Assembly (NCBI GenBank): GCA_963573385.1
Contig: CAUYLG010013832.1
Location: 1 to 64,000 of the forward strand
Length of the DNA: 64,000 bases
Reading direction: 5' to 3'
Source of the DNA: Cacajao melanocephalus
Taxonomy: Eukaryota > Chordata > Mammalia > Primates > Pitheciidae
This document shows positions 41,283 to 56,536 of the stretch, in pieces (position 1 is the first letter of the stretch; each line of letters begins with the position of its first letter). The notes beneath the pieces are model-generated. The model did no database searches. It was not told the DNA's origin and saw nothing but the letters and a program-made list of their open reading frames with translations. Made by a program: the position numbers and the translations under genes.

Positions 41283-42130
41283 GACATGAACAGACATTTT
41301 TCAAAAAAAGACATTTATGCAGCCAACAAATGTGAAAAAAAATGCTCATCATCACTGGTCATTAGAGAAATGCAAATCAAAACCACACTGAGATACTATC
41401 TCACACCAGTTAGAATGACCATCATTAAAAAATCTGGAGAAAACCTATTCTGGAGAGGATGTGGAGAAATAGGAACACTTTTACACTATTGGTGGAAGTG
41501 TAAATTAGTTCAACCATTGTGGAAGACAGTGTGGCGATACATCAAGGATCTGGAAATAGATATAGCATTTGACCCAGCAATTCCATTACTGGATATACAC
41601 CCAAAGAATTATAAATCGTTGTATTATAAAAACACATGCACACGTATGCTCATTGGGACACTGTTTACAATAACAAAGACCCGGAACCAACCCAAATGCC
41701 TATCAATGATAGACTGGACAAAGAAAATGTGGCACATATACACCATGGAATACTATGCAGCCATAAAAATAGATGAGTTTCCTTTGCAGGGACATGGCTG
41801 AATCTGGAAACTATCATTCCCAGCAAACTGACACAAGAACAGAAAACCAAACACGGCATTTTCTCACTCATAGGTGGGTGTTGAGCAATGAGAACATATG
41901 AACACAAAGAGGAGAACATCACATACTGGGGTCTGTTGCTGCGTAGGAGACTAGAGGAGGAAGTGCGGGGGGTGAGGAGATTGGGGAGGGATACAGTGGG
42001 AGAAAGACCTAGTGTAGGTGATGGGGGGATGGAGGCAGCAAACCACCATGGCATGTGTGTATCTATGTAACAATCCTGCAAGATTTGCACATGTACCCCA
42101 GAAATTAAAGTATAATAATAATATTAAAAA
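41283..42130 (+). mobile_element. L1 3' end, sense, 5' truncated
   Basis: Begins inside ORF2 (gacatgaacagacatttttc) and continues through the ORF2 C-terminus, 3' UTR and an A-rich end near 42110-42130 (aaagtataataataatatta). Similarity to the standard L1PA-type consensus is high by eye, so it is younger than the L1M pieces elsewhere in the window. No convincing target-site duplication was found. Confidence 0.93.
41286..41801 (+). pseudogene. L1 ORF2 C-terminal remnant (171 codons open)
   Basis: The frame encodes the C-terminal part of the L1 ORF2 protein, with the cysteine/tryptophan-rich segment [18 protein letters not shown] and the MWHIYTMEYYAAIK block before the stop. ORF2 normally carries endonuclease and reverse-transcriptase domains of over a thousand residues; both are missing here. 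A small deletion near 41778 changes the frame and ends the protein early at GHG. It is a dead retrotransposon fragment, not a host gene. Confidence 0.9.
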
Positions 42131-44474
42131 GTTCATCATTAACAAAATCCTAAGAGTTGTAAGTTGTCTTTCACTTGGAATGAATTATGGCTGATTATTT
42201 CTATTTTTAAGTTTGACCAGATGCATTGATTTCTTTTAAATTCTGATGAGAAAATGCTAAAATATTGCTAAAGATTTCCCACTGAAAACAGTAGCAAATA
42301 GCAAATAAGTGATAAAGCACCATGTGTCTTAGGTTCCTGGCATGTACCAGTAAATCACATATCAAAGTAAGGTCTTTGTAATTTCTCTTATATGTACTGT
42401 ACCTAGAATATTCTCTAAAAAAATAAATCCAGTCATAGTTCTTTCCCCAGAAATTAGTAAATTATATATTGAATGAATATTTTAAAATAATTGTGTTGAT
42501 AATTGACTGGCTATTGTTGTGCAGAGTTTAACACGTGCCATAGATACGTCTGTTTTTATGAGTATGTGTTTTATTCCATTGCTAAGTGTGTTATTTATAG
42601 AAGTGCTTTGCATTTATACATAGAGAAACTATTGCATTCAGTCATTAGCTATTATAAGATGCTTTCAAATATGATTTCTGTGTATTTGATTTGGGTTACA
42701 AGGGGTGAAGTAAAGGAAATTACCAATTTTGGCAGGGTGACTTCATTAGCTATCATAAATCTGGATTGTAGGATAAGGGTAAATTAACGGACTCTTGCTT
42801 TAAGGTCTGAATGAACATCTTTTCTCTTAGGTAGACTATTTTACTCAGTTTAATCTAAGGCAGCAGTTGGACAGAAGATGTGGGAGTATGATTATAAGAT
42901 GTGAGTGTATGATTATAAAAATTTCTAATGAAGATAAAAGTTAGTCTTAGGTGGTCAGAAAGCAATTAGAACTAGTTAAAAGTTGTCTTAAGGTTAAATG
43001 TTTATTATGTATGGATAATCTCTACAGAATCCAAACACAGGGCAAGACACAAGGAAACTCAAGCAATGTCCCATACAAAAATTAATAAAAATTAAGGATA
43101 TTCTTGCTTATTTTTCTGACACTTTAAACTTGTGATCCCAAAGTTTTGTGTCATTATGAAATCATCCCATACTATTTGCTGTTAATATCTCCTTGAGTTT
43201 ATTTCAAACTTTGTGAATATAATTTTATTAATATTTGAGTTTAATATTCTAGCATGGTGCCTAACACAAAATAGCACCAATAAATCTATCTCAATTCATC
43301 TAGTCTTTTAACAAATACTTGATAGCCTACTACATTTCAGGTGCTATGCTAGGTAATGTAGACAAAGCAGTGAATAAGGAGCCAAGGTTTACGAAACTCA
43401 CAGTCTAGTGGGAAAAAAAATAATCAACATGCTAATACACAGCGTCTCTACATTCTGTAATAAGCAATATTAAGGTAATATTGTAACCCACTGTAATGCC
43501 TACATGACATTGCTGAATTTATGCACTACTCTAACTCTGCTTCTCTTTAAGAAACAGGACACTGGCAATATAAAATTTCCCTTTGGAACTAGACCAGCTG
43601 AGACTAGTTAGAACCAAGATGGCTGACTGAACAGCTTAAAAAAAAAAATCCTGACTTCATTATAATCTCATTTCCATTCTAAATGGCACTCCCACCAGTG
43701 CTATGAATTTACAATCCCTATGACAATGATTAGAAGAGGCCATTAGAGGACAAAAATGGAGGTGACACTCTGGTTCTGAGAATCTGACTTCCATTTCTAG
43801 AAAAGACATGGATATTCCTCCCATTCCCTTAAATGTCCAACCTCTTTGTCAGAGAAATCTATATGTTAAACCCCTCAACCCTCACTAGTGAAAAGTTTAT
43901 TTGTAAGCCAAGTTCTCGCTTCTCAATTCTGCAGCCATCAAGTAAAGCCTGCACTGCTTGACATCCACTTCTGGTGTTACATATTGGCTTTGTGACACAG
44001 AGCAGGGAAAGACCCCATTTGTTAGGGAATCAACTTTGTAGGTAAGAATAAAATAGCATGTATTATATTTTGAGTTGATTTCTGAAAGAGTAGAATAATC
44101 CATACAAATAGGTAGGTATTATCAAGCCTCTCACCTTGTTTTTCCTGAGGAAACTGTACTAAAGGTCCAATGATAAATAAATCTGTAAGTAATGAGCTGC
44201 AAATCACACCCAGATGATTCTCTCGTTCGTCTACTGCAGAACATATTTTCTAGTAACTATAGGTATACCCAAAGATGCTGGGCTTAGGAAAGACACAGGT
44301 TTTCTATCACGAGAAACTTGGACAATTTGGGAGGTTCTCTTTGGATCACTTCTCTTCGTGACCCAAAATTGCAGATATAAGGTTAATAGATACGCCTCCC
44401 AGGACCTTGCAAGAATCTTTTCAGATCAGGGACACTAAGATATATTTTGTATTTTCCTCATGGAGAATCATTAA
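42131..44474. other. AT-rich stretch without recognised genes
   Basis: No supported gene. Positions 43310-43410 resemble the common ancient L2/MIR-age text (caggtgctatgctaggtaat, then cacagtctagtgggaaa). Positions 43560-43910 are less AT-rich and could be an LTR remnant (aaccaagatggctgactgaa). Frames at 42503-42787, 43897-44103, 44022-44207 and 44214-44438 show no motifs. Confidence 0.45.
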
Positions 44475-44695
44475 GATTGCCAGATTTAGCAAATAAGATA
44501 AAGAAAGACTACTTTAATTTAAATTTTAGATAGACAAAGAATATATTTTTTTTTTTTTTACCATTAGTGCATCCCAAATAGTGTACAAAACATGGCTATA
44601 AGTAAAAAAAAAAAAAAAAAAAAAAGATGTTGTTTAACTGAAATTCAAGTTTATCTAGGTGTTTGGTATTTACTGTCAACTTTATTGGGAGTCAG
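44475..44695. mobile_element. Palindromic non-autonomous DNA element remnant
   Basis: Left side tgccagatttagcaaataag followed by aaattttagatagacaaaga. Right side (from ~44625) gttgtttaactgaaattcaa then gtttatctaggtgtttgg. The sides are roughly inverted repeats of each other, as in known palindromic primate DNA repeats. A T-run (44546-44560) and an A-run (44603-44625) lie between them. Confidence 0.5.
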
Positions 44696-47459
44696 GAAAT
44701 CCCCATATTGCAGAGGAGGCAGAGGTGGGGAAATGCACAGAGAAACAACATGTAAACTCGATTAGTGGGAATAGGAAAGATTAGGGAAGAACCTTGTTTT
44801 GAGTGACTTTTCTACATAGATCTTTCACATCTTTGTACATCTAAACATAAATACTTAGTTTATTCTAGACTATGTTTTCAAAGATTTTCATATAAACAAA
44901 TATTCTTAAAGATAGAGATGCTTCCCTCCCTAGAGCTGATTTTCTTATATTCTAGGCTAATAATGTCTCTCTCCAGACAGGAATGAAGGATAAGTTTTGA
45001 CAGGATCCTCTTATATAAAAGTGGTGCTTCCTAATATTGGTACTCTTCTCCTCTATCAGGGCCTCACTCACTAACCATCTGTTGCTAGAGTACTAAATGA
45101 ATATTGCTTGTCATACCGTGAAAAATTTTTCCCAAACTCAATCCTTTAAAATTCCCCTAATATACTAATTTGTGTTCTAGTAAGGCCAAACTTTAAGTAA
45201 AAGAAACACACACACTCACACACACATATGCACACACTGCCACTGCTGCTAAGAAATATTTTGATTTTGCTGAGGTTGTTTTTATTTCCCTGTATTGAGC
45301 AGTCTAGAACAGTAAAATCCCCATACCTCATAGCAACAAAAAATCAGATGCCTTGATTTCAGAAACTGACAGCTTGGCAGATGGTGTAGGTTATTTTGGA
45401 TTTTTATAGGCTTTTTGTGTGTAAGTCGTGTGTCACATACTAGATAAATAGCACAAGGTCAGATGTGTATTATAAATTTTTGAAGTCCCAGTACTAGCAC
45501 TGTAAATTATACTTGATAAATGTTTATTGTTCAGATATTTGAGTGTGCCCTTCTTCTGTACTGTAATATTTGGCAACTTGCTACTGTGTTGAAAACTTGT
45601 TTCCTTTCTCCCTGAAATGGCTTGCTCAAGCACCCCAACACAAAAAGCATATGGCAAAGAGAAGAAACTCATTTATTCACTTGGTTGGTTGTCTTCTGAA
45701 TTTCTTGCAACTTCCCATGTACAGGGTACTTTAGGCACACTTCTTTTAAAGGAGGGTTGCTCTTAGAAGAGATGCTGAAAGGCCTTCCTTTACCTGCTCT
45801 TCCCTAAGTCTCTCACAGCAGACAGACTCTTAAAATCTGAAGAGCATACCAAGTGTCCAGTTCCAGGAAGCTCACCTTGAGTGCGGTAGATTATACATTT
45901 TTCTGGGCATCTGAAAGGTAAACAACCCAAAGACCAAGTCATCTTCTCTCTCTCTCTCTTCCACTTGTTTACCAATGACTCTTTCATATATGGTCTGTTA
46001 ACTTTCTACTCTGAAGATAAAAGCACAATGAGGCAAACACACTAAACGTATTGGCATTAGAGAAAACAGCTACCTTACTTGTGCTCCCCAAGATCTGGTA
46101 TTTTTTGCTTTACTAAGATACCATAGTTTTTTCAGTCTATCATTTTGCCTATCACTGAAGTTATTCGTTTTAAATTTGTCACTATTGTTATTGTTATTGT
46201 CATCATGAAATATCATCTTTTCCAAAGCAAATATTATCACCACTTGATGGCCAGTCATTGTAAATGACAGTGAAAAAATAGAAAGATATTTTTTATTCCA
46301 GCCCTTTGTAATTTAGCATTAAGACTGGCTCTTATTTAAAGATTTAGCATTGCTCAGGAAATGGGTCTTTCAGAATAATCACAATATTTTATAACACTAT
46401 CAAATGTATTAAGCTGAGTTTAATGATAATAAGTCATATTTTTTCCATAACCTTTCAGTGTACACTTGCAATTGAGTGCAACCCAAATTTCATTATCGGC
46501 AGCTTTCCTACACTGCATTCAGCTCTTTCATTTATTTTGCAGTTGTTGAAATAAAACGAAAAAAAATGAGATGTTTGACTTAAAAAAAACATATATGAAA
46601 CATGGACAGAGAAAAATTCAATTTGACACGTGGTGGTATACAGTCTTGTATACTGTAGTATATGTTGTCCTTTATATTACCCAGTGTATTTATTCTGTAT
46701 CATTATCGCCCAAGGATTTATGCACTGTGCCATAAGACAAACAAATTGAGCAGAATGGCTCAGGGACCATATTCCATCCATGCCAGAAGATGTAAATAAG
46801 TAAATAAATAATAAATAGTTCCACTTAGAATTCCAAATCTGGCTGCAAGGGCACAGGGAGTGTTCATTAGCTCATAGAGCTGAGGTAAGAAGTAGAATAC
46901 CAGAAGGTCAAAACAAATTTTACATAGAGTGGAATTTGTCAAAGGCCAATATTTCTCATGCTTAGTAGGAAATGACCTAATATGACATATATATATAAAC
47001 AAATTATGCAAATAAACAATGCATTTTTTCTCTTTTGCAGTACTTTGAAAGAAGAACAACACATGAGTTTTGAAAAATTAACATATGGGTCTTTAGTTTC
47101 ACCTTATGCAGATCTAAAGTAGAATTTATTCCCTAATTTTAAATCATGAATTTTCCTTTAAAAATTTACAGTCATGTTACATGAAAACTGAGAGTGACGT
47201 GTTACCTCTAGTACAAATGTTCACTCATGTTTTTTATTTTTAAAACCAAGTGTGAACTATTTTTACAAAGTATTTTATTATTAGTTTCTTGTAGAATTAA
47301 GCAATATAATATAACACATTTTTACTGCTTTGAAGAATGTTCTTTCCATCCTTCATGTTTATAAAAGATGGAAAGGGTTGTATGTGTAGTTACTTTTTAA
47401 GTATTTGTATGTGTTCCAATTATTTGAGAAACTTTCTGGTTAAAAACATGGTTGTTTAT
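44696..47459. other. AT-rich stretch without recognised genes
   Basis: No gene recognised. Contains a (CA)n-type run at 45204-45237, a (TC)n run at 45943-45960 and an ATT/GTT-type run near 46185-46205. Open frames are short and without motifs. Confidence 0.45.
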
Positions 47460-49879
47460 TGCAGCATCTTTCTCCTATTGTCCTAGACAATACAAAAAGG
47501 TGATAAACAATAAGGAAAACAACCACCAAAGAGGGGGGAAAAATCCTGAAAAATCACTTCTAATAAAAAGAGGGTACAAATAAAATCTTCAGATTCCAGA
47601 ATAAACAAAAGTACCAATAATGTGACATATGACTCAAATCTTGAGGAAGGAGGTAAAATAAAGTATTGAGAAATAAGTAAGAAAGTTTAATGATCGTAAG
47701 TCATATATTACGACCTACATCAACTGTATCACTTCTCACAGAGCACCAGGAAGTGAATGCTTTCTGAACGGAAGGACCTCATCTATAGTACAAACTATGC
47801 CTGTCATTTGCAATAATGGATGCAGAAACCAGAATAAGCAGGGCTGATGGTGGAAGAAATTTTTAACCAGATTTAATTCAGAAAGGAAAATTGGAGAATT
47901 TCCTAAAGAAATCACAGAGAATGAAAATCCACATGCAGATTGGAGAAGTAGCGAGGCCACTGTGGCCTCAGCATTCAATACAGACAGAGAAATCTCTTGA
48001 ACATTGCTACTTCATAAATTGTTCTTACTTAATCATGAAGAAGAAAATAAAAGTAACATGGACATAATCAACAAAAGTGTGATGAGAAAAAAAATGTGTG
48101 AATGTAAATGAGCATCAGATTTTACCAGTGAATGGAGAGCATTGACTAGAAACTGTTGCCAAGCAGCAAGTAAAAGTAATCAAACATTTACAATCAAGTA
48201 AATAACCAAGGAAAACAAAATACAATTAAGTCCTCATTTTATAAAGAAAGAATGAAATTCAGAAATATAATATTTATAGGAGACAATAATTGTAATGACA
48301 ATAATTACAGAAAAAGATAAAATGTTTGAAGTATACAATAAAGAAAAGGATAATCACTAATGTAAAGACTGAATTTGAAGGTGCACAAGAAGAATAAAAA
48401 TAATACCAGAAACATATGAAAACCTTAGTAATCAATGATGACATCTGTAAAAAAAATAAGACCAAAAACAATACAAAAAAAGTATCCAACTCAGTAAGAT
48501 ACAAAATATACACAAAACAAGCAAATAAAATAAATTAAAGAAAAATTTTAAAATAACAGATATAAACAAAATCTCATCTTTGGGAGAGAGGTATCTATAT
48601 AGAGATTAGATATAGATATAGATACACACACATTTGAGAGACTTATATGTATACACAAAATGATATAATAATTCACTGGCCTCCCTAATGAAGACAAATA
48701 TGGAGTGAGCTCAAAAACACAAATGATTTTGAGAAAATAATCACAAGCAACCCTCAAAAATTTAATTTTTGTATGCAAATAAACTTATAAAATATCTAGG
48801 GAAATAGCTATCAAGAAGTTTTCATATAAGATATACAGGGGAGAAACACAAACTTTTTTGCAGAATGAGTCTGTTACCAAAGGACATATCCTCCTCAAAA
48901 AGCACCTAGCCCAGCCAAATCCGTGGAATAAGACATCCTTTTCAACTAAAGAATTTTATGAAATATAAACTTTTAAGAGAATATAAAAAGATGAAACATT
49001 TCTACATGATTTATGACAGCAAATTTTCATAAATCACTGATTTTATACCTCACAAAAATTATACAAAATAGAAAACCACAGACCATCACTAATAAATATT
49101 TTTAAATTCCTAAATAAATTTTAGTATAGAAATTTAATAGCATGTTAAAAATAATGTATTATATAAGTATGAATTATTACAGGAATAGAAGCATAGGTTA
49201 TTATGAGGAAATGTATTAATATAATGTGTCATTAGATACATGGAGACAAATTGTTCAGTCATGTCAGAGATGCTGTTATAACACAAAATGTTGATTTGAG
49301 AACATGGACTACACAAATCATGGAAAAATATTTGGTGTTTCAAAGTGTTCAGGCAACTCCTATGCTCAGGAGCTAAAACATAAACATTTTGGAGAAATAT
49401 GAGACTATCAGACAGGGTTCCATAAAACGTCCCTTTTTTCCTAGGAGCATGTATTCTCTTTTCAGCTTGAATTGACAAGATTTTATTGAGCAATATATGC
49501 AGAAACATTAATCACACAAAGGAGCCATTTTCATTTATGAAATTCTCCTTTTTATAATCCCATTAATTGAACAGCTTACATGACTTTCAAAAGATGTCTC
49601 CATAAATTCATGTATCCCAGATTTAGTTATTATAAATAATCCAGAAAAATGTGGTGTGTCCTACTAAAAATATTTTATTAAAAATATTGTACATAATCTT
49701 TTTGCTAGCAAATAGTATTAGCATTTTCACTGGGAGGATAGTGTAGTGGCCATTAGCTTCATTATGATGGTATTTGACTGAAATAATTTATACCTCTATG
49801 AGGTCCTAACAGAGAGGGAGGGGCTGTAGGCCTGTTATTTGCAATTATCTCCATAGGCACTAAAATGAAACTTAACGAG
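47460..49879 (+). other. A-rich stretch, possibly 5' part of an old LINE
   Basis: Strongly A-rich on the plus strand, with fragments in the style of old L1/HAL1 (for example around 48820-49010). No intact frame. The minus-strand frame of 124 codons at 49134-49508 has no recognisable domain and is probably chance. Confidence 0.35.
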
Positions 49880-51560
49880 ATTCACGAATTTTTATTGACA
49901 AAGAAATTATTAAGAGAAATAATTTTGAAGTAAAGAAATAAAAAAATATATAAAGGCAAATAAAAGACCCATTAGGGAAAAAAATGATATCTCTGGAAAA
50001 TAAAAATAGATATAACTATAAAACTACTATAAATAAGACAGATAATTTTTATACTGAAAATGTAGTCTATGTATGTTTCAAAACAGAGCAAATGAAAATA
50101 CACCTGTTATAGCAGCAGCCAAAGATAATATATTTAGAAATAAAATTATCTATAAATATGTTCTATATGATTTTATTCTTATAGAAGTAAACTTTTTAAA
50201 AAGACACATATAGAAAATGAACACCCCATCAATAACACACAAACATTGAGCAAATGAAAAGAAAAAAATAAATCCAGATAAACACCATTTAATTAATCAA
50301 AGGCAAAATATGCTGTGTTATTTTCTCAGTAAATTCATTTAAATATTTAATATCCCTATAAGAATACAAACAGATTTTTCTACCACTGAACTATTTGAAG
50401 TTAATATTTACATGTAAAAATAATAAAATGTAAATCGTGGAAAATAATCTCTGAACAAAAAAATCAAATGATAGAGGATTGTTTTCTACCAGATATTAAA
50501 GCATTTTATCAAGACTTAAGTATTGAATCAGCGTGCTAATAGTTCATGAATAGCTTCATATATTAAAAAACAGAATATAAAGTTCAAAATAGACCAAATG
50601 CAAATTAACTAATAAAAGTAGCATGTGAAATCAGTGAAGAAAAAAGATGGAACATTCAATAAGTCCTACTTGTAATCCTGAATAGCTCTCTGCAACACAA
50701 TAAAAACACATAATAAAATAAATATTGATAAATATCATCTCATATTTATTGATAAATTACAAATGGATGATTCATGTAAATGAACATTGTAAGCATTACA
50801 ATATTAGAAAACAGAGAAAAATGTTTTATAAACCTAGATTATTTAAAACTGCCTTAACTATAAGACTAAAAAAAAAGAAATTGATGAATTTGAACATAAA
50901 TAAAATAAGACTGTGAATAACAACCTGGTAAAATTACTAACAATGCCATCCACAAACATAGACAAATCTCCAAGCTACATGTTCTACTATTAATTTAGAT
51001 AGAAATATGGGTAAAAAGTGAATAGTACCAAAATACATATTTCAAACAAATAAGTTCACTTTGTTCTTAAAATCATGAAAAATGCCTATCTTTATTCTTT
51101 GTAAGAGAAATATGAATTCAAGTAATATTGAGATGCTACCTTTACTTTTCAGTTTGGCAAAAATCCAAGTTTGGAAATACGATCAGTTGGTGAGGTGTTT
51201 GGAAATGAATAATCTATAGCTGATCAGAATGTAAATAGTTATACTTCCAATTAAGATGACTTAGAAATATCTATTAAATTTAAAACTACAGATACATTTA
51301 ATTTTGTAATTTCATAGGGGAGTTTGTTTTATAGATACATAGACACATGAAAGAAATATGATGTGTACAAATTTTACTATTTGAAACTACTGTAATGACA
51401 AATTATAAAAAATCAACTTGATCAATTTAAAAAACAGAATACTTTCATTTAACACAATATTGTGAAGAAAGATAAATCTTTCAATGTACTAATAAGGAGA
51501 CATCTTAACTATATAATAGGGTATTATATTTTGTGTAAAAATGAGGGAAGATAGTTTATT
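49880..51560 (+). mobile_element. Ancient L1/HAL1-type ORF2 fossil
   Basis: Degenerate but ordered ORF2 landmarks are visible in sense: agcagcagccaaagataata (50112-50131), then ctaccagatattaaagcatt (50487-50506), then a ttggcaaaaatccaagtttg block (51153-51172). A terminal-region resemblance follows to ~51550. Very old and frame-broken throughout. Confidence 0.6.
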
Positions 51561-53445
<1,885 letters not shown>

Positions 53446-54017
53446 AATAGCAAAATGAATCCCTCAAAATTTTCTGCCCACATTCTCACCTGTGTAATAA
53501 GACAATGCAGTCTTATCTTTACCCAAACATCCTAAAACATCTCTTGTAAAGGTGACTCTCATTAGTCTACCAAAATTAGTATTAAATAAAACAAGGATAT
53601 CAATTTATGAGCCATTCTGTGACCATCTTTTGAAGCTCAGTTTAGTCTGGAGAGATAGATAGTAAGTATGTGTGCTAATTTGTCCTTCATTGTGTGCATC
53701 TGATACTTAACAATTTTTCCCCAAACAACCTAAAGCACCTTAATGCATCATTTACCTTCTTAGTGTCATCTCTCTGCTTCTGCTTCTTTTTTTTTTTTCC
53801 AAGCAGTAAATGTTCGATTTACCTATGGACAACTAAAAATGTCATTAATGAGGCAGTTTTCTTAGCATGAATTCCTTAAAACTAGGCCCCAAGGAAAAAC
53901 ACTTGTCTGCAGTAGTTTATTTGGGAATGTTATCCCACAGAGCAGGAATATAGAGCAGGAGATGTACATAAAAATAGCGAGAGAACATCAGTACAAAAAC
54001 ATGATATCAAGATGGCA
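53446..54017. other. Unannotated stretch
   Basis: No gene or specific repeat recognised; a T-run lies at 53789-53799. Confidence 0.4.
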
Positions 54018-54856
54018 TTTCTTTATTTTATTATTATTTTTGTATTTTAGGTTCTGGGGTCATGGGCAGATCATGCACGATGGTTGCATAGGAATATACA
54101 GGCAATGTGATTTGCTGCCTCCATCCCCCCATCACCTACATCTGGCATTTCTCCCCATGTTATACCTCCCTAACCTCCCCACCCACTGTTGTCCCTCCCT
54201 TAGCACCCCAACAGACCCCAGTGTACGATGCTCCCCTCTCTGTGTCCATGTGTTCTCATAGTTCAACACCTGCCTATGGATGAGAACATGCTGTGTTTGA
54301 TTTTCTGTTCTTGTGTCAGTTTGCTGAGAATGATGGTTTCCAGATTCATCCATGTGCCTACAAAGGACATGAACTCGTTGTTTTTTATGTCTGCATAGTA
54401 TTCCATGGTGTATATGTGCCACATTTTCCTTGTCCAGTCTATTATCGATGAGCATTTGGGTAGGTTCCAGGACTTTGCTACTGTAAAAAGTGCCACAATG
54501 AACATACCTGTACATGTGGCTTTATAATAGAATCATTTATAATCCTTTGGGTATATATCCAGTAATGGGATTGCTGGGTCAAATGGAATTTCTATTTCTA
54601 GGTCCTTGAGGAATCACCACACTGTCTTCCACAATGGTTGAACTAATTTACACTCCTACCAACAGTATAAAAATGTACCTATTTCTCCACATCCTCTCCA
54701 GCATCTGTTGTCTCCAGATTTTTTAGTGATCGCCATTCTAACTGGCATGAGGTGGTATCTCAATGAGGTTTTGATTTGCATTTCTCTAATAATCAGTGAT
54801 GATGAGCATTTTTTCATATGTCTGTTGGCCTCATATATGTCTTCTTTTGAAAAGTG
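54018..54856 (-). mobile_element. L1 3' end, antisense
   Basis: The T-rich start (54018-54050) is the complement of the tail. It is followed by the 3' UTR and the ORF2 C-terminus in antisense up to about 54856, where the sequence switches at once to sense L1. Minus-strand frames 54132-54515, 54263-54505 and 54656-54916 are ORF2 remnants (blocks such as MWHIYTMEYYADIK). Confidence 0.92.
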
Positions 54857-55225
54857 ACACCATGGAATACTATGTAGCCATAAAAAACGATGAATTTGTG
54901 TTCTCTGTAGGGACATGGATGAACCTGGAAACCATAATTCTCAGCAAACTGATGCAAGAACAGAAAATCAAACACCAGATGTTCTCACTCATAGGTGGGT
55001 GCTGAACAATGAGAACACATGGACACAGGGAGGGGAGCATCACACACTGGGGTCTGTCATGGGGAAACAGAGGAGGGACAGCAGGGGTTGGGGAGTTGGG
55101 GAGAGATAGCATAGGGAAAAATGCCAGATATAGGTGATGGGGAGGAAGGCAGCAAATCACACTGCCATGTGTGTACCTATGCAACAATCTTGCATGTTCT
55201 TCACATGTACCCCAAAACCTAAAAT
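54857..55225 (+). mobile_element. L1 3' end, sense, joined head-to-head to the previous copy
   Basis: Starts at acaccatggaatactatgta in late ORF2 and runs through the 3' UTR to a short A-rich end near 55225. It contains the same L1 segment as the left part of 54018-54856 in the opposite orientation, so the two form a large imperfect inverted repeat. Frame 54796-55005 is ORF2-derived. Confidence 0.92.
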
Positions 55226-56394
55226 GCAATTTAAAAAACTCTTTTAAATTAATTCACCATGAATAGTATTGGGATTTTTGGGGCTAGGGAGGAGCAGGTG
55301 AAGGGGAGTTTAACCATATCTAGAAAATGAAACAGAGATAAGAAATAAAGTATAGATCTTATCGACTGAATTAAGATGCATAAACTTTAGAGCCTCCCAG
55401 ATGTGGATATTTTAATTGATTCAATTTAAGCTTTTTGTACATTATTAAAGAGAAAGAAGAGTTAAGGGCACCCTCCAAAATGAACTGTGAGCAGAGAAAT
55501 CTCAAAGCCATATGGCTATAGCAGGTCCAGGCTCACCTTTGAGTAATGCAGCTAAGAAAGGGGACTTGAGAACACAAAGGCTGCCAGAAAACTGGGGGCT
55601 GTGCCTCTGTGAGGCCAGGCCAAGGTCCCAGACAGAAAAATGTAATCTAAATATAGTCATAGACCACAGGGGCCTGAGCTCTTAGTTGCTATCCCGAAAG
55701 GGGGCCAGGGAATGCTTGGGGACTGTCCCCCAAGCCACAGCTCTGATGTGCTGCTGTGCTCATCAAGGCCACAAGGAACTACATCATGAGAAACAGGCTT
55801 CAACACCAAAGGTGGACACTGATGGACCTAGAGACAGAGCTGCTTTCCGGCCTATGTGAGACAGTCAGGGGCGCCTGGTCACTGCCCGTTAAGGTTGACA
55901 CGTGGAAACCAGAGAAATACCAGAAATACAGCTCCTGGAAAACAAAGGCAATGCATGTCCTAGAATGTACAAAGGGATGCTGACCAGGTAGTTTCAGGAC
56001 AGTAAATCAATTTCTAGATTTGTGGAAAGAGCAGATCTTCAAAGGATAAGAATTCTGGGGCACACTGGAAGTGAGGGGGTGAAAGGCGATCTCTGCCTTT
56101 GCCAAGGATTTGTGTGGAGATGGCTGGGCATCCCACAGCGGGCCCCAGAAAGAGAGAAGCCCCAAGATGGGAGACCAAAAGGGGCTAATTCAGAACCTCC
56201 CTGCAGGAGCGGGTTTGGATCAAGGAGGAAGAATAGGAGATCTTTAAATGAGAGACAAAAGCAAGCTTGAGTTACGGCTCAATTTCGGTTAAGGCCAACT
56301 CTTAACTGCTTCTCCTAGAACCTTCTCCTGTCTTCCCCTTTGTTGCTGAGCCCTGATCCATCCTGAAGAGCAGCAACAACAACAATAAACGATT
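55226..56394. other. GC-richer flank upstream of the exons
   Basis: Composition changes clearly from the AT-rich left side. No exon with splice sites and frame was recognised. The open frames at 55756-55983 and 56022-56270 have no family motif. It holds one copy of a 75-bp direct repeat (55911-55985). Confidence 0.45.
55911..55985 (+). repeat. 75-bp direct repeat, copy 1
   Basis: Begins agagaaataccagaaatac and ends caaagggatgctgacc. Matches 57910-57984 with a single mismatch (G here, A in copy 2, in cctggaaa/cctagaaa). Not recognised as a known interspersed repeat. Confidence 0.95.
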
Positions 56395-56536
56395 GTTACT
56401 TTTTAATGAGTACTTACTCTATTGCAGATTAGTACAATCTAATTACTTTATAGTCATTACCCATTTAATCCTCACAACAGTGCTTATTTTTTCTCATTTT
56501 ACACATGATAAAACTAGAGTTTAAAAAGTTTAGCTG
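56395..56536 (+). mobile_element. MIR, left part, interrupted by Alu
   Basis: Contains catttaatcctcacaacag (56462-56480) and a cattttacacatgataaaac block, both typical of MIR. The element continues at about 56835 on the other side of the Alu. Confidence 0.78.

Noticed and set aside
41665..42090. 141-codon minus-strand frame in L1
   Set aside because: Antisense of the L1 3' UTR and ORF2 end; recurs at 4465-4836 and 54870-55229, so it is repeat-derived.
45204..45237. CA-rich stretch as a regulatory site
   Set aside because: Ordinary dinucleotide repeat without further evidence.
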